From Xenoacremonium recifei (lineage: Eukaryota; Ascomycota; Sordariomycetes; Hypocreales; Nectriaceae), in the NCBI GenBank assembly GCA_012184525.1, contig WOFQ01000005.1:930001-994000 (forward strand): a DNA stretch of 64,000 nt, written 5' to 3'. Both the position numbers and the translations under genes were made by a program. Shown here one piece after another: positions 11,604 through 21,010 of this stretch; position 1 is the stretch's first letter; the number at the start of each line of letters is the position of its first letter. The notes under the pieces are model-generated. The model worked only from the letters and a program-made list of their open reading frames with translations, searched no databases and was not told the origin of the DNA.

Positions 11604-11629
11604 TCCCTGGCCAAGGCCTGATCCCTGGC
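11589..11629 (+). repeat. Tandem 18-base repeat at the ankyrin stop codon
   Basis: The unit CTGGCCAAGGCCTGATCC occurs twice exactly (11589-11606, 11607-11624) plus five bases of a third copy. The first unit contains the last codons and the TGA stop. It is probably a replication-slippage duplication. Confidence 0.8.
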
Positions 11630-11878
11630 GAGGCAGGTTAACACGGAGAGCGAATTCGCAGAAATTACACGAGGCGCTTTGTTTAATGCGTTTGATAGCA
11701 GCAATGGAGCATTTCAAATAACAGTGTTCTATTTCTGAGCAAGCGAGATCCGACGCGCTAATGAGATAAATATAGACTTATTCGAGGGCAACTCGGTTAT
11801 ATCGCTGCTGAAGAAACGATGCTCCAGCTCGTTACAGACACTCGAAGCTCTTAAGATGGAAATATGATTCCCAACACT
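11630..11878. other. Convergent intergenic region
   Basis: Short spacer between the 3' ends of the ankyrin gene and the minus-strand MFS transporter. It is AT-rich and I see no feature in it. Confidence 0.4.
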
Positions 11879-13711
11879 TCACTGATACTTCTTAGATTCT
11901 TCGACAAACTTTCTCGTCGGAGTTCGTGCTTCAAAGAGACGATCTAGAGCCTCAGGTGAGATGCCCTTTGTCTCTGGAAGTCGGAACCAAGCCCATATCA
12001 CCATGCAAACGGTTAGAGCTCCAGGAAGGAATGCAGCCTTGCCTTTAAGATTACCCGCTGTGGGATTGAGCATTTGCGGAGAAACCACAGTATTGATGAT
12101 GTTGAGGAGATAGTAAGACGTACGGGCTAGTGCTATTGTCTTTGATCGCAGACGAGCAGCACCCACCTCGGCGCCAATCGTAAAGGGAACAGGACCAATA
12201 GTAGTGCTGTAGCCAAAAAACTGTTGGGAGTAAGTGATGTCATTCGGCAAGATAGGATAAAGATATACACGTACCCAAACCATCAAGAGGGCCGGCTTGG
12301 CCCAGAGAGTACCTTGGTTCTGGGGCGCCAGTTCGATGAATCCGATGCTAAACATCAAAGGAGCCATGAAGCAGAGACCGATCAAGTAAACAGTGCGGCG
12401 ACCAAAGTAGGGTTGAAAGAACCACGAGAGGACCGTTCCGGTAAATGCGATGGCGTAATTGCCTAACATTTACAAGTAAGTAAGTCGGGTCTTGAATGGG
12501 GGCAGACAGGATATATAACGCACCAAGAGTGATGCTGAAAGAGTCATTGGCACTTAGCCCGGCCAATGTAAAGAAGTAGGTAGCAAAGTTCTGAAGCACA
12601 AAACCCGGCAGAATCTGTCCACCCCAGCTAATAACAGCAATCTCAGTACGGCGAAGATTGGTGGACTTGAAGCAGTCAAGGTAGCCACCCTGGATATGCA
12701 TCTTGTCCTTCTCCATGTCGAGCGTTGCGTTGATCATGGCCAACGTCTGGTCTGCGTCAATGACATCGGTGGGAGCTGTGCAAAGCCTCTGCAAACTCTT
12801 CTTGGCATCCACCAGCCGGCCTTTCCTCGCAAGCCACCACGGCGATTCAGGAGCCAGCAAGGTGCAAAGTGCGAGAGGGATTGGCCAAGCCCATTGAACA
12901 GCAAACACAATGCGCCAGCCCCATTCGTTATGGATCTTGAGCAACCCTCGACAAACGCCGGCGGCGATCAAGTGTCCGATTACCCAGGCGAGGTTGACAT
13001 AACTACATTCACCAGTTGTTAGAACCCTAGTTCATATAATATGCTCTTCTCATTCCCTGAAAAGACTCACGTTGTCAGGTAGCCCCTGAGCATAGTGGGA
13101 CACACCTCGGCCGCGTAAGCCGAGACAGCCGGGACGAATACACCGCAAGGGATCGAGCTGAGGAATACGAATAGGTTAGAGAGTGATGATGCGTCATGGA
13201 TTTAGACATACCCGAGGAGCGTTCCTGCAATCAGAACGCCAAGGCTCCTTGCGAAAAACTGGACGAAGACAAAGGCGGCCACGCCAAACTGCCCTGCAAC
13301 CATGATGTACCGCGGCGACCACCTCTCTACAAGCCAACCATATGCGATGATACCGATGCCAAGACCAATGCTGGTTGACAGCTTGAGGGCGGTCTGCCAC
13401 TGGGTGGTCATAGTCCAGGTGCCATTTGGGAGCTGTTCACCGAAAGTCTTGTTAAACTCGGGGAACGCGATCAGAAGAGGGATCAAAATCAGGCTGTATG
13501 ACTCCATGATGGTAGCGTTTGTGATGAGGAAGGACCAGATGACGGCCTTCTTGTAGTATCGAAACGCTTCCCCAAGGGACATGTATACATCAGCTTGGAG
13601 GCCGAGGAACTCATCACCGCCTTTCTCGAAGGTAGCCTCCTTGTCAAGAGCGGCGTTATCGACCCAGACATCCTTAGAGCCGAGCCCGTCGGCTTGTGTA
13701 GTCGATTCCAT
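11879..13711 (-). CDS. MFS sugar transporter, alpha-glucoside (maltose permease) type
   Basis: Model: complement(11879-12220, 12275-12462, 12524-13002, 13071-13157, 13212-13711), five exons in phase, 531 residues. It is an SP-family transporter of the usual 12-TM size. It shows the family's loop stretches (FGRRTVYLIG, PESPWWLARKGR, PETKGISPEALDRLFEART) and the maltose-permease style segment IPCGVFVPAVSAYAAEVCP, encoded by an 87-base exon. It acts as a plasma-membrane proton symporter; alpha-glucosides are the family's usual substrates, but the cluster context suggests a modified sugar. Two CGG-N7-CGG elements lie 280 and 370 bases upstream of the ATG. Confidence 0.92.
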
Positions 13712-13990
13712 TCTGGGAGGAGAAGATGAGAGTTGGGGATGATGCTGACCTTGAGATGGCTCGTCGCATTGGATTCAGGACTGCAGTGCTTCTTTAATAC
13801 TTGGCCAGATTCTTAGTTTCTTCCCCGGACCCCAGGTCTTTTTCCCAGATCCCCGCAACCACGGACTGCTAGGCCGTGCGTGGAGTGGTTGTTTATCCTA
13901 GGCCTAGGAGATAGGATTTAGTTCATTCAGGGTCAGTTAGACGCGAAGGAACACCTAAAGGTCTAGCTACCTGGCTGGAATAAGGAGCCG

Positions 13991-14005
13991 CGGGGAATAT
14001 CGGCA
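13991..14005 (+). promoter_or_regulatory. CGG-N7-CGG element 4 (MFS promoter)
   Basis: The sequence is CGGGGAATATCGGCA, 280 bases upstream of the transporter ATG at 13711. Confidence 0.7.
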
Positions 14006-14080
14006 AATGTCCTAGAACCATCCAACTCACCCCAGATTTGCCAATGTTACCCAGATTCCACAGAATCCCCAGATATGCCA

Positions 14081-14095
14081 CGGGGGGTATCGGCA
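14081..14095 (+). promoter_or_regulatory. CGG-N7-CGG element 5 (MFS promoter)
   Basis: The sequence is CGGGGGGTATCGGCA, 90 bases from element 4 and in the same orientation. Confidence 0.7.
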
Positions 14096-14461
14096 ATCCG
14101 CACCTATAATCTTAGCCGATTGATTTCTTCTACACCATGGGGCTTAAACGCATCGGATTCTCTCAAAACTAAAGCCGACTGACTACGAATAAACTGTTTC
14201 AGAGTACGCTTCTGGGGCTATCGTAGTCCCTCGGGCGTTCTTTGACCAAACACGTCTCCGTCAACCCATCGTAGTCAATCTTTAGTGAAGGCGAGAAGTG
14301 CTCGTTTGAGCGCTCTATGCAAACGATTTTCATGTAAGAAATGTATTTTATTGCACTTGAAGATGGTCTTGAAATCTCTCCCTCGCTAGATTTATGGTCC
14401 TATTTTCGGTATCTCTATTGAGGTTCCATTGTAGCTTCATCGACTTAGCTGTCAATCCCAG

Positions 14462-16009
14462 CTAGAATCTTGGATGCAGTGGTATATCACCAATATCCAT
14501 CATCTTCTTCTCCAAAACCTTCGTCATGCGAATTACAACATCACAATACTTGGCGTCGTTATAGATGTTCAATAGCTCTAACGGATCCTCTTGACAATCG
14601 AAGAGCTCCCATTCCGGTTCCGTACCACCAGGATTCGCGCCCTCGATTCCTAGATCGTCATTGTACCAGTATATCAGCTTATAGCGGTGGTCCCGGACTC
14701 CGTAGTGTGCATACGCATTGTGACAGGAGTCGTTGTGCATCCAATAACGATGGAAAGCCACCTGTTCCCAGGTCTCTGGAGTAGTGCCCTGGAGTAACTG
14801 TCGGAATGAGACGCCTTGCATGAACGAAGGGATGGACAAGCCGGCCAGATCGCAGAATGTAGGAGCAAAATCCACATTCTGAATCATATCGTTGTTCACG
14901 CTTCCTGGCTTGATCTCTCGCGGATACCGGATGAGGAACGGCATCTGGAAGCTTTCCTCGTACATGAACCGCTTATCACACCACCCATGCTCTCCCAAAA
15001 AGAAGCCCTGGTCAGAAGTATACACTATAATTGTGTCTTCTGCGATTCCCTCATCCTCGAGGCAGTCAAGCATACGGCCTACATTGTCATCGATGCATTG
15101 GATTGTGCGTAGGTACCTCTGCATGTAGCGTTGGAACTTGAACTCGGCCAGCTCATCCCGCGTCTTGAACCTGAACTCGGTTCCGTCGTCTGAGTCCCGC
15201 AGAACCATCTTTGTGACATCTTCAGGATGGGGTATCTTGCGGTACGGCGTGTTCCAGATTTTGTCAAACAACTTGGCGCCAACCTCCTCACGGCCACCCT
15301 GCGGCTGAACGAGGCCAAGATCGAAATAGGTCAGGTCGTCAGCCACTCGCATCTTGACAATCGCAGCCGCCTTGGCCCTGTTCTTATAGTCGTCGGTGAA
15401 GGTATCAGGAATGGCAATCTTGTCATTGTATAGGTGCTTGTACCGGGGATGGAACTCCCAAGCTCGATGTGGTGCCTTGTGGTGGCACATGAGAAAGAAC
15501 GGCCGGTCCTTATCTCTGTTCTTCATGAAGTCGATACACTTATCCGTGATGATGTCCGTAGCGTAGCCGGGCACTCGCTTCATCTCTGCCTCGCCAGGGT
15601 TGATGAACTGGGGATCCCAGTATTCGCCTTGGTTAGGAAGCACGCTCCATTGGTCGAACCCGGTAGGACAATGAGTTGGGCCCTCGCCCAAGTGCCACTT
15701 GCCGAACATGCCAGTCTGATAGTTCCCATGGGCACGCAACTGCTTTGCAACATTGGGAATGCGATTGTTGATAGTAGAGTTGAGCGTCATAACGTTGTTA
15801 ACGTGGTTGTGCTGCCCAGTGAGAATGGCGGCGCGGGATGGGGTGCAGAGTGAGTTTGTCACATAGCAATGGTTGAACAACATCCCCTCCTTTGCAAGTC
15901 TGTCGATGTGAGGTGTCGAATTCATTCCATGCCCGTACGCTGAAATTGATTTTGCGGCATGGTCATCGGCCATGATGAAGACGATGTTAGGGGCTTTCGA
16001 GCTGGCCAT
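14462..16009 (-). CDS. Type I sulfatase (arylsulfatase family), intracellular
   Basis: This intronless protein has 515 residues. The N-terminal metal site is NIVFIMADDHAAK (D15, D16). The sulfatase signature C-x-P-S-R is CTPSRAAILTG with C55, the residue converted to formylglycine in active enzymes, and the second family signature is seen as GMFGKWHLGEG. The distal metal ligands are in YTSDQGFFLGEHGW. No signal peptide is present, so the enzyme is probably cytosolic and acts on an imported sulfate ester. The C-terminal domain is the usual DUF4976-like type. Two CGG-N7-CGG elements (one degenerate in two end bases, one in the first CGG) lie about 180-230 bases upstream. The substrate (sugar, choline or aryl sulfate) cannot be fixed from sequence; the sugar-related neighbours favour a carbohydrate sulfate. 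Confidence 0.94.
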   Translation of the reverse strand: MASSKAPNIVFIMADDHAAKSISAYGHGMNSTPHIDRLAKEGMLFNHCYVTNSLCTPSRAAILTGQHNHVNNVMTLNSTINNRIPNVAKQLRAHGNYQTGMFGKWHLGEGPTHCPTGFDQWSVLPNQGEYWDPQFINPGEAEMKRVPGYATDIITDKCIDFMKNRDKDRPFFLMCHHKAPHRAWEFHPRYKHLYNDKIAIPDTFTDDYKNRAKAAAIVKMRVADDLTYFDLGLVQPQGGREEVGAKLFDKIWNTPYRKIPHPEDVTKMVLRDSDDGTEFRFKTRDELAEFKFQRYMQRYLRTIQCIDDNVGRMLDCLEDEGIAEDTIIVYTSDQGFFLGEHGWCDKRFMYEESFQMPFLIRYPREIKPGSVNNDMIQNVDFAPTFCDLAGLSIPSFMQGVSFRQLLQGTTPETWEQVAFHRYWMHNDSCHNAYAHYGVRDHRYKLIYWYNDDLGIEGANPGGTEPEWELFDCQEDPLELLNIYNDAKYCDVVIRMTKVLEKKMMDIGDIPLHPRF

Positions 16010-16191
16010 CTTTCCTGGATGTTATAAATAGGTACTGAATATCGTAATCTTGGCTCTAGCAAGGGAAAAATGTGATAGAGTTGAAGTTTCTTGTGTTTGT
16101 CAGGATACGCAACTAAAACCTATCTATATGAGGTCTGGGGTATGGGGTAAGCAATATTTCCCCGCGATGAAATTTAGGGTGGAAACATGGA

Positions 16192-16206
16192 CGGGGAGTC
16201 TCGGGT
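16192..16206 (+). promoter_or_regulatory. CGG-N7-CGG element 6 (sulfatase promoter)
   Basis: The sequence is CGGGGAGTCTCGGGT. Both CGG triplets and the spacing are kept, but the CA tail is changed. It is 183 bases upstream of the sulfatase ATG. Confidence 0.55.
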
Positions 16207-16223
16207 ATGCACTTTGTCTTTTT

Positions 16224-16238
16224 CGTGGAGTATCGGCA
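16224..16238 (+). promoter_or_regulatory. CGG-N7-CGG element 7 (sulfatase promoter, first triplet CGT)
   Basis: The sequence is CGTGGAGTATCGGCA, one mismatch from the consensus, 32 bases from element 6 in the same orientation. Confidence 0.6.
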
Positions 16239-16690
16239 CGGTCGTTTCGAAAGAGGACTAAATTAAATGCACCTACGCAATGTCATAATGGAAGATTTAG
16301 TAACGCAATTTGACTACTTCATCTCACTTTCGACATATCTGAAATGACCTCGTTCCGAATAGTTGACTGAACGCTGAATGTTCTTCAGGTTAGCCCAATA
16401 GCCTAGGTTCAGAAGCTCTGTGAACGCCGCCGAGTGACCATGACTTTAGTCGAAGGGAACCCACTAAAAGAATTTGAAGGCAAAAGTAGGGGCCTGTAAA
16501 TATCCATGAGATGCTTGAAAAGGTATGACTCTACGCGAGTCGTCGTCATACTCTTTGGCAAGTTCAAACACCGCGGACCTGGAGGTTCTTAGGGGTAAGT
16601 CCGAGACGATGCACATGGACCGTAGAAAAGAAGTCCTATTAAAGCATGAAAACTATTTATACAAAGCTAGACAATCAGGATGTTGTAGCC

Positions 16691-18607
16691 TCAGTTCTTC
16701 ACAATGTTGAAACCCTCCATGCTATCCAAAGCCTCCCGAAGCTCGGCGGCATATCTAGGAACGCCACCAGGGAAAGATGTCGGCTCAAAAGCCTTCCCTG
16801 GGATACTACCACCCATATAAGTTGACTTGGTAGTTGGAAATAAGGACAGATTGTTGAGATCAACGACATGCTGCTTCCATGTCTTCGCAGACTCGGGCTT
16901 GGGATCGATGTACTTGATGTCGTTAAGTTCAATCTTCTGGATGCAGTCGGCGATCCATCGGCCTTGGATTTCCACGGTTGGAGGCCCATTGCTAAGGAGC
17001 GTCGGACCGTGGGCTCCATACAGATGGAACATGTTGGGATAGCCGCTGACGGTGGTGCCGAGGTAGGTGCTGGCGCCGGGCTTCCACTCATCCTGGAGAT
17101 TGGTGTTGTGGATGCTGGTGAGACCGAGTTGGGTCATGACTGTTGCAAGTTAGTGAGGGCAGTGGTTATTGGACTCTTAGACAAACCTCCTGTAACGACA
17201 TCCTGTGCCTTGTGTTAGTGAATGGAAGAGGATTAGGCCAAGAATGATGCACTTACAAAGCCAGTTGCAATGGCAACAACATCAACCTCGTGATGTGTCC
17301 CATCCTCAAGAGTAATTCCAGTCTCAGTAAAGGACTTTATCGGGTTATCTTTGATATCGATAACATCGACATTCTCGCGGTTGAACTGTTCATAATAAGT
17401 TGTCTCCAGACAGGGTCTCTTGATACCAAAGTAATGCGGCATCTTGAGGGGCGCTAGGATCTCCCTCTTGCGTGGGTCGCCAATGCGAGCACGTACTTTC
17501 TTGGCCCAGAACTGATAGGACTCTTCATTTGCCTTCGCATTGAAGAGATTGTCCTTGTATAAGCCTACCCAAAAGTGGAAGCCTCCTTCGTTCCACGTCT
17601 TCTCATAGAACGCTTCGCGCTCCTCAGGTGCGTCGTCGAATGTGTTCTTGGGGTACCAGTCATACAAAAAGCCAGCGAAATTCTTCTCGCGCAGCTTCAT
17701 CAGCTCCGGATACCATAGCTTACCGAGCTGCTGGCTCTCGGGGGAAAGCTCGCGGCGATGCATAGGTAGAGCGAGGTTTGGCGTGCGCTGGAAGACCTTG
17801 ACCGAGCCGGCGATGGGACCCCATTCTTGGGCAATCTGAACGCCTGATGCGCCGGTTCCGATGACGGCACAGCGCTTGTTCTTGACGTCGATGTGCGTAT
17901 CGGGCCAGAAGGAGGAGTGGTGGACAGTGCCTTTGAAGTCTTTTATCCCAGGCCAGTCAGGAATGTATCGTCGAGCAGACTGCAATTGGTCAGCAAAAGA
18001 TCCTCTTAAAGGGTACGATCATTGATGTTGATGGGGGTCGTACGAAGCCAGTTCCCAGGATCAAGTACTTGCTCCTAGCAGTCCGCCCGTCTTCTGTGCG
18101 AACTACCCATCGCCCTGACTCTGTATCAAAGCTCGCACCGACGACAACTGTGTTGAAGGAAACGTCCTTCTTGATGTTAAGGATCTTGTCGACGTGATCG
18201 AAGTATGCCCTAAGCTCTTCGTAGTTGGGGTAGTTGGTGGTCCAATTCCAAGTCTTCCATATTTCCGGCCAAGAGAACTCATACTCCGGGACCTCCGAGT
18301 CGACGCGCGCACCAGGATAACAATTCCAGCGCCAAGTTCCACCGGTATCATTACCTGCTTCATATATGACGACGTTGTGACCTTTCTCTCGAAGTGTCTT
18401 GAGCATGAAGATCCCAGCTAAAGAGAGACAATTAGCGACAGGATAGTATTGGGAAGGAGATCAAATCATACCAAAACCGGCACCGACTATAAGCGCATCA
18501 ACCTCAAGGTTATCGGCATATGGACCATCAGTTCTAGTTCGAGTGGCCGAGTACTCGGTCAACTCGACGTGGAAGTCTTTTTCCTGAGAGGGGATATGCT
18601 CGCCCAT
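16691..18607 (-). CDS. Baeyer-Villiger flavin monooxygenase
   Basis: Model: complement(16691-17139, 17187-17202, 17257-17979, 18044-18417, 18472-18607), five exons in phase, 565 residues. It shows the FAD-binding GxGxxG (VGAGFAG, formed across the first intron), a GTWRWNCYPGARVDSE stretch typical of the class, the Baeyer-Villiger fingerprint F-x-G-x3-H-x3-W (FKGTVHHSSFW), the NADPH Rossmann motif VIGTGASGVQIAQE and the ATGFD motif assembled through a 16-base microexon. These enzymes insert oxygen next to a ketone to give an ester or lactone using FAD and NADPH. It is head to head with a serine hydrolase at 19662 that could open the product. It lies next to the sulfatase but has no strong cluster motif. 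Confidence 0.92.
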
Positions 18608-19661
18608 TGTAACAGTACAAAAAAGCCACTGTAGTAAATAAAGAAGGTAGGGATATGTTTTATCTTAGATTGAGACAATGGGCGTGAAATCTAACCTGCG
18701 TTCCCACCAAAATGTTACGAAATGTCTTTCATATTTATACTTCTCGGGCAGTTTCATTGCATTTGTTCTGCAGCATTGCATTCCCCAAACAAGCACGTAA
18801 CATCCTTGGACTTCGTCAAACTGTACCAACATCAGGATTCATCCGCCGTCACACGTGGAGATCAACATGCATCTACCCCTCCTCGTGATCTTCGGAACCG
18901 ACTGCTCCTACAGGAGGTTGCTGCAGCCCCTCAACCAACACATCTGCCTCGCCCAAAGGAGGTGCCCGCGGCAAACCGCCGATGCTCCCAGATGGAGAGG
19001 CCCATCTCAGAGACTGCACCCCAGATCTTCCCCGCAATCACCCAGAACTTTCGTGGGGGAGAGCGGAGCCGCTTCCGCGGGTGATTCGTATCGCAGTGGG
19101 TTTCGTAGATACCTGCTGGATCCGTCCACGGCAGATAGTACCAGAGTTTGGATGCACTAGTTGACGTGGAACAACGGAAGCAGGCGAGCTGTGTGTTTCC
19201 CCGGGAGGATAGGGACCTCGGTAACAAGCGATCGGTTCCGCTCAGTTAGGTTCGCGTTCGCTTTGACCTTGCGAAAGCGTTGATCAGTGCCGTTTTGGAC
19301 GCACTATGACGGCTCGTGATAGCTTCGCCATCGCACAAAGAGTGCGGATTGGGTGTCGGGGGAACGGCGAGACACGAAGCGCAGCTAGGTCTGTTTGTCA
19401 TTGGCCGAACCGCTGTTCTACCACGGCTTCGGACAACGCGGATAGACTTGGCGAAAAGCTCTCTGTTGTGTATCCGCACTTCGGCGAACTGGATGGGCTA
19501 GCTAGAAGTGTGTCTGATGTTAAAATGCTTTTGACCAGCACGGCCCACGGCTTGTAGGAAAACTCTGGAGTTCTTCTCAGAACCGAGTATATATACGGGA
19601 CAGGCATCGGCTGTTTGACATCATTGCCCTGATACTTTAAGATTGCCAATTGTCCGTCAAT
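18608..19661. other. Shared divergent promoter of monooxygenase and serine hydrolase
   Basis: About 1.05 kb without a convincing gene. Frames here are short and overlapping. The only regulatory-looking site is a weak minus-strand relative of the cluster element at 18977-18991. Confidence 0.4.
18977..18991 (-). promoter_or_regulatory. Weak relative of the cluster element
   Basis: Read on the minus strand it is CTGGGAGCATCGGCG, three mismatches from CGGGGAGTATCGGCA with the first CGG triplet altered. The orientation is opposite to all others. It could be chance. Confidence 0.25.
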
Positions 19662-21010
19662 ATGCCTCTCAGTTCGGAGACAGTCGCGAAGCTCCGGAGC
19701 CTCGTAGACGCTTCTTGCGCCGACCAACAGAAAGGCATTCCGGGGACAACTGTCGTCGTAGTCGGCAAAGATGGCAAGGAACTCTTTGCTCACTCTGCTG
19801 GCAAGCGAGGCCTCTCGTCCAAAGAAGATATGACACTCGACAATATCTTCTGGATCGCATCGTGCACCAAGGCTTTGTCGGGAGTGGCCTGTATGCAGCT
19901 GGTCGAGAAGGGCCTCATCGGGTTGGACAATGCCGACCAGATCGATAGCCTGCTACCAGAGCTAAAGAGCCTTGAAGTCTTGAAGCCTGACGGAACGACA
20001 GAAAAGCAGAAGACCCGCATCACGCTGCGGATGCTTCTGACGCACACGGCGGGTTTCGGATACTCGTTCTTTAACGAGAGGTTGCGAGATTGGGGCTTCC
20101 CCGCGGGCATTGATGAGTTCTCTGGACGTTTTGAGGACATCAGCAAGGGGCCTCTGCTGTTCCAACCCGGAGAGGGCTGGGAGTATGGTGTAAGTCGAGG
20201 CCGGCCTGGACTCTGGATGTCACTGCTGACTCGCATCTAGACCGGTATTGATTGGGCCGGTGTCGCGCTAGAACGAGTCACTGGACAGAAGCTCAACGAT
20301 TACATGCAAGAGAACATTCTAAAGCCACTCGGGCTGAGCAACATGTCGATGATCCCGAGCCGGGAGCTACGGTCGAAGGTGGCGTATATGCACCAACGAG
20401 AGGCGGACGGCACACTGCGGCCGCGAGATCACCTCCAGCGGATGCCACTGGTGGTTGACCCGGACAATAAGGAGGAGACGTCTAAGATCTTCAACAGTGG
20501 CGGCGCCGGCATGTTTGCGAAGCCGCAGGAATACTGCCGTGAGCTTCTCGTCTTTCCTTGTGACTCGGATGGAGACTGACATCCGCTACAGAATTCCTCG
20601 CCGTGCTCCTGAACGACGGCACCTGCCCACGCACCGGTGTGCAGATCCTCCGCAAGGAGACGGTGCAGGAGATGTTCACGAACCAAATCGGCCGCTTCCC
20701 CAACTATGGGCGCCAGCCAATCCCCGCGGCCAAGCCAGACCTCACCAACGCCATCGGCGAGCTCTACCCAGTGGCCGGCGACCCGCCACAGGGCTGGGGA
20801 CTCACATTCATGATGACCAACGGCGGGGCGACGGGACGCTCGCTGGGCACTGGCCATTGGGCAGGGCTGGCGAATCTTTGGTGGTGGTGCGATCGCGAGA
20901 CGGGCGTGGCGGGCATGGTGGCCTCGCAGATCCTGCCGTTTGCCGATGCGAAGGTGCTGGGGCTCTGGGCGGAGGTCGAGGCGGAGGTGTATCGCGCGCT
21001 GAAGACGTAG
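19662..21010 (+). CDS. Beta-lactamase-fold serine hydrolase/transesterase (EstB/LovD type)
   Basis: Model: join(19662-20189, 20241-20538, 20592-21010), three exons in phase, 414 residues, about the length of LovD-type enzymes. The nucleophile motif S-x-x-K is SCTK (S67, K70) after FWIA, and the second motif has tyrosine at Y175 (WEYGTGIDWAG) at the first splice junction. A H-T-A-G-F-G stretch (LLTHTAGFGYSFF) and a late GLTFMM/GHWAG segment match family positions. Members hydrolyse or transfer esters and lack the loops of true beta-lactamases. No signal peptide, so cytosolic. I start at ATG 19662 because the frame upstream has only TTG. Placed head to head with the monooxygenase, it could cleave the ester that enzyme makes. 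Confidence 0.9.

Larger units (their letters stand above)
13712..14461. other. Promoter of the MFS transporter and 3' flank of the sulfatase
   Basis: The interval holds two CGG-N7-CGG elements (listed separately). Between them lie three related short copies of cCCAGATt-like sequence near 14030-14075 (CCCCAGATTTGCC, ACCCAGATTCCAC, CCCCAGATATGCC), which may be further operator half sites. No open frame of note. Confidence 0.45.
16010..16690. other. Promoter of the sulfatase and 3' flank of the monooxygenase
   Basis: Elements 6 and 7 lie in this interval. The rest, 16240-16690, has short meaningless frames and AT-rich patches. Confidence 0.4.

Noticed and set aside
19321..19380. CGGATTGGGTGTCGG near the serine hydrolase as a cluster element
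   Set aside because: The spacing is nine and the inner bases do not match the consensus.
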